From: Chondrosia reniformis
Lineage: Eukaryota; Porifera; Demospongiae; Chondrillida; Chondrillidae
Direction of reading: 5' to 3'
NCBI GenBank assembly: GCA_947172415.1
Contig: OX359198.1
Coordinates: forward strand, 2,573,401-2,637,400
DNA: 64,000 nt
The notes below the pieces were generated by a model that was not told the origin of the DNA, searched no databases, and saw only the letters and a list, made by a program, of their open reading frames with translations. Positions 35,201 through 44,200 of the stretch are shown in pieces. The translations under genes were made by a program, and so were the position numbers. Position 1 is the stretch's first letter, and each line of letters starts with the position of its first letter.

Positions 35201-37139
35201 GGAGATACATATTAGAGATACAGGCAAGTAATTACAGAGCTACCACAGAGCTACCACAGATCAATCACATAGCAACCATATAGCAACCATATAGCAACCA
35301 CATAGCAACCACAACTGCATACGTAGCAACCACAACTACATACATAGCAACCATAACTACATAGCAACCACATAGTAACCACAACTACATAGCCCATATA
35401 GCAACCACAACAACATAGCAACCACATAGTAACCACAACTACATAGCAACCATATAGCAACCACAAATGGCAGTGGTTTGGTACCTAAACATTAGCATAA
35501 AGAGAGATTATGTACTGCTCACTTACCACATCTGTAACTTGAAAGTCAATGAACCCAGGAAGAATTAGAAAATCGCTAACCAAAAGAAGAGATGTTACAA
35601 TTCATGCTAAAGTAGTTCAACTCAACACTACTTACATTAAAAGCTCTACAAAGTGAATTCATTACTATAATAACAAATTTCCTCCTTTACTGTCTGACTA
35701 TTAGATTATATATAGTTTATATATCATAGGACTGTTTACTGTATAGTACTATGTTTACCATACCACTAAACCAGTACTTAAGTATTATCACCTATTGTAC
35801 CATTTGCAGCTAAGGATGATTGATTCTGTCAGTGTAGTTATCCGTTCAGTGGTCACTCGTGTTAGCGTTCTGTGAGCTATCTTGGCAAGGCGCAAGGATT
35901 AGCTTTGATATTGTAGATTTGAGCTTTCAAGTTAATTACTTAAAATTGATTTACTTAATCAAGGCTAGGGAGTCTGTCTGTATAGTATTTTAGTCTTTAG
36001 AGTACAAGCTCAAATACTCAAGGAAAAGTTGGTTAACTATTGTCTAGCCTTACACTTTTACTTTCAGATGCAAACGGTAAAAGGGGAAAAAATGACAAAG
36101 TTACACCATTTGTCACAATTCATTATTATTGACAACCAACTCAAATATAACTATGCTGAAGTTCATTACCTTTAAAAGAATTAAAGCTATGACTGTCTAA
36201 ATGGATGTGACATTTTCAATTTCAACCTCTGTGAATTACTAACTGCAAAAGGGTGCTCAACCATGATATCACACTTCTCTAAATGGGAAACTTGTACACA
36301 AGTTCATCCCAACTATGACACCAAACTTCTCTAAATGGAAAATTTTTACAAGTTCATTCCAACTACGACACCAAACTTCTCTAAATGGAAAATTTTTACA
36401 AGTTCATTCCAACTACGACACCAAACTTCTCTAAATAGAAAACTTGTACAAGTTCATTCCATCTATGACACCAAACTTCTCTAAATGGAAAACTTGTACA
36501 AGTTCATCCCAACTATGACACCAAACTTCTCTAAATGGAAAATTTGTACAAGTTCATTCCAACTATGACACCAAACTTCTCTAAATGGAAAACTTGTACA
36601 AGTTCATTCCAACTATGACACCAAACTTCTCTAAATGGAAAACTTGTACAAGTTCATTCCAACTATGACACCAAACTTCTCTAAATGGAAAACTTGTACA
36701 AGTTCATTCCTTATTTCAACCCCATATATTCTAGGAGAAAGATTATTGTAACAAATCGTAACTGTGTCAGGTTCCCATTACCTTGATCAAACTCAATTTC
36801 TTATTGAATCAAAAGTGGAAATTCAACCAACACGATTTATAGCTAGAGAAGCGCTTCTCTATGTCTGCGCATTGGTTCAACTGTATTCAAACATGTTTAT
36901 TTAATGCCTATAGTTATTTTATAATCTACATATGCCCTGATGCACCTACGGCTTGTAAAAATGTATTTTTTGGTTACATTTTCGCTGTTAGCAGTATGCA
37001 AATCTAACTTATACGTGAGTCCATCTCCACCCTCAATAAGTTCGTGAACCGTTAAGCCATCATCTTCAGCCCTCTCTGAAACCCTTCGTCTTCTCTTCCT
37101 GCTGGTCATCTCTTCATCGCCGTTATTCAAAAGCGCCAT
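20202..37139 (-). CDS. IMPDH: Inosine-5'-monophosphate dehydrogenase
   Basis: IMPDH oxidises IMP to XMP with NAD+, the rate-limiting step of guanine nucleotide synthesis in the cytosol. Exons (minus): 37009-37139, 35527-35575, 35121-35196, 33732-33757, 33005-33191, 31066-31160, 30504-30591, 29749-29948, 27207-27297, 26771-26932, 26358-26435, 25777-25866, 24527-24581, 23110-23216, 22683-22734 and 20202-20285. All phases agree, giving about 523 residues against 514 in human. Visible are DDGLT...[34 protein letters not shown], two CBS-type repeats (exons 5-8), [10 protein letters not shown] with the catalytic Cys near residue 342, [11 protein letters not shown], the flap SQNRYF and VAQGVSG, and EGGVHSLHS. 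The terminal exon (family ending YEKRLF) was not located. The flap holds a few extra residues ([10 protein letters not shown]). The exon 1 donor is GTTAGA. Introns hold a LINE, hammerhead fold-backs and six minisatellites. Confidence 0.93.
20859..20976 (+). repeat. Fold-back repeat with Penelope-type hammerhead core
   Basis: Inverted arms 20859-20888 (GCACATCCTTCAATTCTTTG) and 20946-20976 (reverse complement GATGGTACATCTTTCTACTG) flank CAGATGAGGACCCTCAGGGT then CGAAATG at 20893-20919. Stem II is perfect (GACCC with GGGTC, loop TCA). The core box reads CAGATGA instead of CTGATGA. It lies in the last resolved IMPDH intron and is the same family as 48428-48556. Confidence 0.6.
22784..22890 (-). 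repeat. Fold-back repeat with intact Penelope-type hammerhead core
   Basis: Arms GAGTATATTAATTTATTGA (22784-22802) and its near complement (22872-22890) surround, on the minus strand, CTGATGAAGACCTCCGGGTT then GAAACGTTC at 22835-22863. CTGATGA and GAAA are intact. Stem II is GACC/GGTT with loop TCCG, and stem III is the minimal ACGT. It lies in the intron between IMPDH exons 23110-23216 and 22683-22734. Confidence 0.65.
23687..24013. mobile_element. Possible pogo/Tigger-type MITE
   Basis: The ends TACAGTCAGAGCTGTCTAAG and, in reverse complement, TACAATAAAATCTTGCTTAT share TACA and downstream CGGACA/CGGGCA, with imperfect matching between. It lies in an IMPDH intron and has no coding content. 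Confidence 0.4.
25225..25264. repeat. Hexanucleotide tandem repeat (CCACAG)n
   Basis: Five to six copies of CCACAG in tandem within an IMPDH intron. Confidence 0.9.
27480..29400 (+). mobile_element. LINE (non-LTR retrotransposon), 5'-truncated, in an IMPDH intron
   Basis: The plus strand encodes a non-LTR reverse transcriptase from mid-fingers onward: [46 protein letters not shown] and the catalytic [11 protein letters not shown], at 27581-28168. A TAG at 28166-28168 interrupts the frame, which resumes directly ([16 protein letters not shown]). A frameshift near 28480-28560 leads to the C-terminal part ([20 protein letters not shown]) and a CCHC-like finger ([19 protein letters not shown]), ending with a stop at about 29268. 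The 3' end carries a TGAT-type tail at about 29380-29393. The endonuclease is missing. The insertion is antisense to the host gene, in the intron between exons 29749-29948 and 27207-27297. Fragments at 54700-55290 are from the same or a close family. Confidence 0.88.
29957..30421. repeat. 17-bp minisatellite abutting the IMPDH exon 8 acceptor
   Basis: About 27 units of GGATGAGGGGACATGTT. On the gene strand each unit reads AACATGTCCCCTCATCC. The last unit runs into the real acceptor CCTGTCTACAG of exon 29749-29948, which looks like a diverged unit (CCAACCTGTCTACAG). Long open frames rich in Pro, His and Ser arise in all three minus frames and are artefacts of repetition. Confidence 0.93.
30715..31065. 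repeat. 20-bp minisatellite that includes copies of the IMPDH exon 6 donor
   Basis: On the gene strand the unit is GAGGTACACACAGTGCACGG. The real donor of exon 31066-31160 (AAG, then GTACACACAG) is the terminal unit of the array. Seventeen further G-GTAC junctions, nearly all AG-GTAC, follow downstream in the intron. Units vary between CCCGTGCAC, CCCGTGTAT and shortened forms. Cysteine-, tyrosine- or threonine-rich open frames on both strands are by-products. Confidence 0.92.
31224..31436. repeat. Long fold-back with two opposed hammerhead-like cores
   Basis: Arms of about 38 bp (31224-31262 and, in reverse complement, 31398-31436) begin AGAAAATTGATTAATTTTGA and AGAAAACTGATTATCTTTGA. Inside, 31279-31304 on the minus strand reads GGTGATGAAGACCTACAGGT then TGAAAC, and 31353-31380 on the plus strand reads GGTGATGAAGATCTACAGGT. 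The first box is altered (GTGATGA), so both are probably dead. It lies in the IMPDH intron between exons 33005-33191 and 31066-31160. Confidence 0.6.
31739..32069. mobile_element. hAT-like MITE
   Basis: The ends are CAGTGGTGGATCCAG and, in reverse complement, CAGGGGCGGATTCAG, followed by G-runs on both sides. CAGNGGCGGATNCAG termini are typical of hAT-derived MITEs. A second copy begins at 63904, and a short fragment with the same end lies near 37950. An 8-bp target duplication is not clear. Confidence 0.6.
33221..33385. repeat. 21-bp minisatellite next to the IMPDH exon 5 acceptor
   Basis: About eight units of AACAAAGATGTCAACAATCA. On the gene strand the unit is T-rich (TTTGTTATGATTGTTGACAT). 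It ends about 30 nt upstream of the acceptor of exon 33005-33191. Confidence 0.88.
33590..33716. repeat. 20-bp minisatellite just after the IMPDH exon 4 donor
   Basis: Six units of GGAACCAACTAAAGATAAGA. On the gene strand each unit contains TTATCTTTAG, a good match to a 3' splice site. The array begins about 15 nt into the intron after the donor of the 26-nt exon 33732-33757. Confidence 0.9.
33961..35085. repeat. 110-bp direct repeat pair plus fold-back in an IMPDH intron
   Basis: Sequence starting CATGCATGGCTTTTGGGTTA occurs at about 33961-34070 and again at 34911-35020, nearly identical. Just after the second copy, 35024-35055 is the reverse complement of part of it (TTACAAGATAGTCTGTAACC), and a small hairpin (CCATGTGTGTATACACATGG) follows. 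The intervening 840 bp holds a pogo-type MITE and no exon. Confidence 0.65.
34093..34345. mobile_element. pogo/Tigger-type MITE
   Basis: The ends TACTGTAAATCCCTTATTAT and, in reverse complement, TACTGTAAATCCCTTTATTT form inverted repeats of about 25 bp next to TA, the target expected for Tc1/mariner-pogo elements. The interior repeats TTCGCTAAAT-like motifs and has no coding content. Confidence 0.75.
35231..35466. repeat. Complex minisatellite near the IMPDH exon 3 acceptor
   Basis: Units mix ACATAGCAACCACAACT and ATATAGCAACC in irregular order. On the gene strand they read AGTTGTGGTTGCTATGTAG, again with TAG ends like 3' splice sites. The array ends about 35-40 nt upstream of the acceptor of exon 35121-35196. 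Confidence 0.88.
36251..36715. repeat. 50-bp minisatellite in IMPDH intron 1
   Basis: About nine units of AACTATGACACCAAACTTCT followed by CTAAATGGAAAACTTGTACA and AGTTCATTCC. Unlike the other arrays it lies in mid-intron, about 300 nt from exon 1. Confidence 0.93.
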
Positions 37140-38202
37140 TTTTCGACACGTGGGTGTTCGCCGGGCCCAGGCGCCAAAACGCATCAGGATTTGTATGGCA
37201 CTGAATTTGGTGATCTGCACGCTGTGGCACTAGTTGGCCATGTTTTGTTGAAATTCAGAATGCACAAAACTTTGCTTCTGAAATGGCAGAAGATTGCAAA
37301 GTATATGCATATAGCTATATGGCCCATTCAATTCTTCTGGGCTATTTTAGTAACTGTAATGAAACAGAACTTTGATCTACAGACCATGAGCATTTTGATT
37401 TTTAATGAGATTGATAAAATTATCTTCACTCAATGAATTCACCTAAGTTAGATAGCTGTTTCTGGGTGTCACCCTGCATTAGTAACTCTAGAACTCGCCA
37501 CTATTGGCTCTTGCATTATTCATAGCCTATTTAGCCTGGGACTATGTATTAAGATATTTAAGGGAAGTTGGGAAGTACGTACCCTTCTGGGCGACCTTAA
37601 AATTTTATCACACTCACTTCTGTGTTTGGGTGTACCATCCCTACTTCAGCTATCCATGGTGTGCCCATGCAAACACAGAAGTGATGTATGGGTAATTATA
37701 ACTTAAGTTTCAGCATGCCAATTCTGTATGGTTAGTTGTACATATATCACTGTCCTGTGTTGATACTTTATCCAGATGTGCTATTCATTGTTGCAACACT
37801 GGCCATCCCTACTTACAACTTCATTTTTTAAATGTATTTTACTGGTATATTATACTTTCTGGGAGAACTTGTCCCTATATAATTTTTATATATATTTTCC
37901 GTCACACTCCTATGTAAATTAGCACCTCCTTACAAATTTCTAGATCCACCCCTATAGCCTACGGGTTTTCCACTTCCATCAAACTGCCAGCAAATATCAC
38001 CATTAGAATACTCTTGTATATGCAGTCCAATATTGCAGACATGAAAGCAATAGCTACTCTATTATATTACAATGTTTAACACAACAAAAAAGCATAGCAG
38101 TTACTATGTAAACTATTAAAAGAACAGTTACAGATATGAAAATAAACTAAAATTCAAAGTTAACTTTTCATTTTCATGCAAAATGTTTAGATTGTAAAGT
38201 TC
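37140..38202. other. Interval between IMPDH exon 1 and the Testin-like gene
   Basis: This holds the presumptive IMPDH promoter (GC-richer sequence with CACGTG at about 37146) and the 3' flank of the Testin-like gene. A small inverted repeat (CACTTCTGTGTTTGGG near 37615 and AAACACAGAAGTG near 37672) suggests another fold-back element; AAACACAGAAGTG also occurs near 61095. No further exon recognised. Confidence 0.4.
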
Positions 38203-41200
38203 TTAATGTAGATTGTGCTCTTCAGCCAAAAACCAGCCCTTCACTTTGGCTACTTTTGAACAGTCTTTGGAGCAGAGAAGAAGACCCTTTTTGGGAAGAA
38301 AGGATTTTCCCACAAGAGAAGCATGACAAACCGAACAGAAAAAACAAGCTTTTGTAGCATGCCAGTTCATGTCATTATGATTAATTCCTTTATCTTCTGG
38401 CTTTATGGCTTTTCCACAAGTCTAAATATCAAAAGGGATTAAGGGATGCTACAGTACATGGCACAAAAGATTAAGACCTAGGATCACTGATGAAGGATGG
38501 AATTCCCAGAATTGGTTGTCTGGCCCAGTGGAGCATAGAAGAAAGAGAAGACTCCTGTATCCTCATCCCAAGCTCTCACCAGGTTTAGTATAGGCTTTAA
38601 AATCTATTACAGAGTAGGCATAGCATATAGGAAAATAATTATTCATGGAAAACACCTAATCAGACCTAATCAGATCTAATACTTTGAAAAGTTTCATAAT
38701 AGATACACAAATGGAGTCCATAACGTGTTGAATGGTTTAAAGTCAACATCTTTTAGCCTGGTAAGAAAAAACATGATTAAAGAGTGCATCTAACATATTT
38801 ATCATATTGGTAACCACTTGTCAAAAGTATCATTTAACATATGACAAACTCATAATCATCTGTCTATAGATATTATTTATAGCCCCATCAGCCAATGGAT
38901 GATATACTGTAAATGGGGAACCATAATGCTTGATCTTTCTCTTAAATGTATCATATGATATGTGTACGTATGTATAGTACATATACAGGATAACACTGAG
39001 TCAACAGTCAACTTCCAATATACCAGGTCTTACCATGCAAACTGCTGTAAAGTACTTTTCATTACAAACGAGGCAATAATAGTTATCTCCATGAACAACA
39101 TATTTTTGTCCTCCCAAACTGGCATCACAATTTATACACTTAAAGTGATGAAGATGCCAATCCTTGCCCTCTGCTCTGGTATATTCCAAACAAAGAATGA
39201 GCTGTAGGGACAAGAGTAGCAAGAAGCTATATTAACAACTTTTTGGCTTTAAAATTACAGAACACTACATATAATTCATGTTTCAATTACAATAAAACAG
39301 GTACAGCATTGTAAGGGGACACGAACAATATTCTATTAAAGTTCCACTGTCAAAGGAGCACACAAATATGTTTTCATCATCTAAAAAAACAGTACAGTAC
39401 AGAATCTATTATAAGAAAAGCTAGCCTTTAAAGGGAGCAAAATGTCTTGGTACAACTTGTTGAATTATCAATAGTTGTGTTCGCCTTGTCCGCTGAAAAC
39501 AATTTTACAATAACTGGATGATTTCAGTGTGGACACAACCAATGAATTACTATTACGTCACAATATTGAATCTGAATTGCATGATTATATGTTTTATTGT
39601 TCAGTCACCCGTTTTACTATATTCTGCTACACTGTATTTTGTATTATATAATATACCTGTGCCTTGTCAGGCACATTTTTTATCATACCCTAAAAAACAT
39701 TTTCCCCCCATGGCCTAGTGTCATAATTTTTACAGAGGTAGTCCTAGATCTAGGCTCTTCCATATGACTGTGCATAAGAGTTTTAGGTAGATTCTTCTTA
39801 TTAGTCGTTCTCTTTATTTTCTGACTGTTATACAGCCAGTGATTGTAATACCACAATTTTTTGGTGAAGGATTCCTGCTAGGCCCAGGTCCTTCCATATT
39901 CACTGAGCATTGTAGGTTGACTGTTATACATGACATTATCAACAAATGCCTATTGAACTCCTAAGCTATGATTTGTAGCTCGTACTGTATACACTCTATA
40001 TGCAATATGATGATGCAACGTCTCAATCTCGCATGCACATGTTCAATGTCATGGTATAGCACATTTCTACATTGAATATACATATGTCACTAAACATACC
40101 CTGTACATACATATGTACATACATACATGTACGTAACCCAGCACTAAGTCTTGGCGCTTTGGTGTGGAGACAAAAATTGTATTGTATGCCTGTATGTATG
40201 TACATTTGATAACATTGTACAGTGGCCCATTAGCTAATAGTATATTGCTTTAAGGAATATACTGTTTATTTGAATATGGCTTATAATTACAGAATCATTT
40301 TGAATCGCAGACAATACAAATTTAATTGGTTCCTGTACCTCATCACATCCTGAGCACCTGGGCTTGATTATTTCAGCATGATGACGCCCACAATAGATTT
40401 TTCCTTCGTGGGTGAAGTATATTAAATCAATTAGCAGTTCTTCACACTGGTAGCAGGTGAAACAGGACACATGATAAGCTGCATCCACTCCCAGCACATC
40501 AGCAAAGACTGCCACATCTCCACTCTCAAACTGATTCTTACAGTTTAAGCAGCTCTACATTTGCAGTATAGAAACCTATTTCACCATAGTATTGTTAATA
40601 TTAATAAAATTGAATAACTACAAGAAAGGAATTTGGCATAAGCAAGTCTGCAATTGTGATTTAAAAAGTGCTATTCAGGCAGCCAACAATCATTTCATCA
40701 GAGGTTAATACATACGTACAATATAATATTCAAGGTTCTACTTATAGAGTATAAAAGACTAAAGTTTCAATAGATTTATAATTCTGTCTAACCAACTGCA
40801 TTGGATGATTTCTACATATATGGTGAGTAGAGAGGTATTGAATGTATGTGATAAACTGAGTGTGTCACTCATTCTATATCTCCACTGATAGGACAGTGAC
40901 AAATAGTGGCTACACAACATACCATAAAACAGGCCAGAAACATAAAGTCACAACAGAGGTTCAAGGTTCACTGAAGGTGATATATGTAGGTAGGTAGGTA
41001 TATGTATACATTTGACATCATCATTTAACAAAGCTTTGAACTAAATCTTCAAAGCAAGTGACACATATCTGAGATCAGACAATTAACTGGAGTTGTAATA
41101 GAACACACACTGTCTATACAACCTGACAGTTTACAGAGGTTCCCTGTTTGCTAGTGGTGCTCCAATAAGAATAACCAAAGTGAAACGTCTTACATATATT

Positions 41201-44200
41201 ATGCCGTACATATTACAATAATTACTTGAGCATCAGCAATATGAATTTGGTAATTTTGGATGTTTCAATCCAGGGATCTTCATCAGCAGTATAATGAGGG
41301 GTGGACTCATAATAAACGCAACAAATATCACTACGATAATTATCAATGCTATGAATACTGTGTGTAAATTAATATTGCTTTGCATGTACGTAAATACAAA
41401 GGAATGAAGCATACGTATATGAATATTAAGTTAGCACTGGATCACAAACATATTGTGTTCATGAGATGTAAAACAACAGAGTACCACACTATTGAAAAAG
41501 ATAATAATCCAATTGAAAAAGATAATAATCCAAATGGCTATACTACTTCTAATGTCCTAATTCATACCAGCTAATCAGGTACATTAGATAATGCAGACAC
41601 ATGTACTATTCTAATCATCTCCCTGTAAAGATACGTATGTATGTACAGTACATTGCTTATTACGTGTTTTGAGTATTGTAAAAATATGTAATACATATCT
41701 ATTTATTTAATTTAATTCTAATCATCTCAAGCTTACAAGTACATTGCTAAGTCATTAAACAGTATACAAATACTTTGACCTTATGAAACCTCTAAAACCT
41801 TCCTGATTCCATTAGTGTACTTAATTAAATAGTAAGGCAGTCAACATGGTTAATGTTACCCAGCATTACCTACAGTGTTCCTCTCTGCCATACACAAGGA
41901 AATATCACTGTAAGTAGATTACCTCAACCTAAGATAATATTTCCATATCAGTCATATTTTCCCACTCACTTCTATCTATCAACTAATTGATGCCATTTCT
42001 TACGTGTCCTTTTAATTACTTTAAAGGATTTACTAAGATCTAAGTCTCCCAGAATCACCGATGATATGTAGCTAAAGAATTGAACCAGATGATCGAATTG
42101 AGAGTGTAATGAAGAACAGTACCATCTTCCAAAGCCATCTAATCAGTGGCTACTCTAAGACACCATTTGTAGGCATAGGAAACTATAAAAATTATGCTTT
42201 GGACCCTTCTCTTACATCACATGACTACATATGAATTAATTGTAAGTTTTTGGTCACTTCATGATGTGATAAAAGCTTACAATTTTTATCACAGCCACAG
42301 AGAGCTATTGTATATACACAGGGCTGCATAATGCTCCCCCCTCCCCCCAGGATTGATTTTGCCCCCCCCCCCTAGACTTTTGGGAACCCCCTAAAGCCCT
42401 AAACTGTTTCGATACCCTCATACCATTGCCCCCCCCCCCTAAATTTTGAAAATTTTCATTTTGCCCCATCTGGCCCCAGGTTCTGCATACAGCCCTGATA
42501 GGTACATTAGGAATGTATGATTGTATGTGCATACATGATCTTAACACAATATTTGAAAGACCAAGGTAAAGACGAATACTAACCAATTCACTGGCAGTTG
42601 AATCTTCCAGTTCCTTCACATTTCCTCTTCCCAAAGCAGTTTCTCTTCTCATTTTCAGAAATAACTCCATCTGTTTCTCTTCCTCCACTGAAAGGTCATT
42701 GGTCATGTGACCAAGGTCAATGTCATAGGGAGCAAGTTGTCTGATCAGCTGATGGTTCCTATACCTCTCCCCAGGAGTGCCCTGGATTGGACACTTGTCC
42801 CTGGGAAGTGCTAACATGTACTTTTCAGCCTGTTCAATGATATACAGAGAGTACCATAATATAAGTGATGGAGAGCTGAGGAAGTAGGTGCAGTTCACAG
42901 CTATGTGAACAGATCGCTAGCCAATGAAAGTTATGTAAACAAAGCAAAGTACGTAAAACGACAATAAAATGAATATAACATTTACTTGTACAGTGGAACT
43001 TGTGTCAGCGGTCACCTGAGTTAGGCGGTCACCTAGTATAAGCCGGTCACTAGGGGAAGTCCCGAATGAATACATATAGATTTGTGTGTATTATTAACCT
43101 GTAGTAACCGTCACCCTCTATTACGTGAAATGGCCACTGCATCGAGTACAAACAAAATGATACACTTGTTAACAGCAGTCAGTAAAGTTCTTTGTTACGG
43201 CAAGAGGTTCTTGAGCCTCTCTATGTAGGCCAGGCGTCCATAAAATCAGTGCACGCACGGAATTTCCAGGGCAGTTAACCATCCCCCCCAGTCACTTCAC
43301 AGAAGCCAACACTCTCATCCTTCCTGAGGAAAAATGAAACTATTCGGTGTTGGAACAAGGAAGATCACCGACACTTTTAAATGTGGACAAACGCAGGTGC
43401 AGGCGATTATGAAGGCAAAGGAGTTGATCATCACCGACTTCGAAATTATACTGTTTCACCATATTATTATGTATTGTAATTATATTTGATGCAAACTCTA
43501 TAAGCAGGCCACCTCTGTATAACAGCCAGTTGGTCAGGTCCCAAGGGTGACTGTCTTATACAGGTTCCACTGTACCCTATACAGAGCTTCATGAATTAAA
43601 TTAGAGATTGATGCATATGGGACAAGGTAGTTCATTTACGTAGATCTACATCTGCCATCATTAAGTTCATACTCTGGCAAATGCTTGAATTTTACGCATC
43701 TAGTAAATTAAGCCATTCTCTACTGTATAGAAAACCAACTATATTTGGCTTCCTACTGTCTACACATATGCGTGTACCAGTTGGGGCTTCCAACCATTAT
43801 ATTACAGAGGAAGTTAGCACAGCATTACGAAAGTGAAAGTTGGTGAGCTTACCACATGTCTGTTAATATTCTTTGGGACCCATAGGTACTTCTTTTCTTT
43901 CTTTAAGAGCAGTGGGCTTTCAGATGAGTCAGGATTTATGGACAATCTTGTCTTGCTGCTTGTAAGGTTTAAAAATTGGAGAAAATCTTTTCATCACTAA
44001 ACCATCGACAATCTTATAACGTTTATTTATTCTTCAAACTATATGTATGTACGTACAGTAGAGGTTTTGTATAATCTGTTACTAGCAAAAGGTGGTTTTC
44101 TAATAGCTAGCCATTTATCAGCAGCAGAACATTAGGTCACATACTTACATATCTATACTCTATAGTGCAATAACAGGCACTGTCCTAACAATCAAATATT

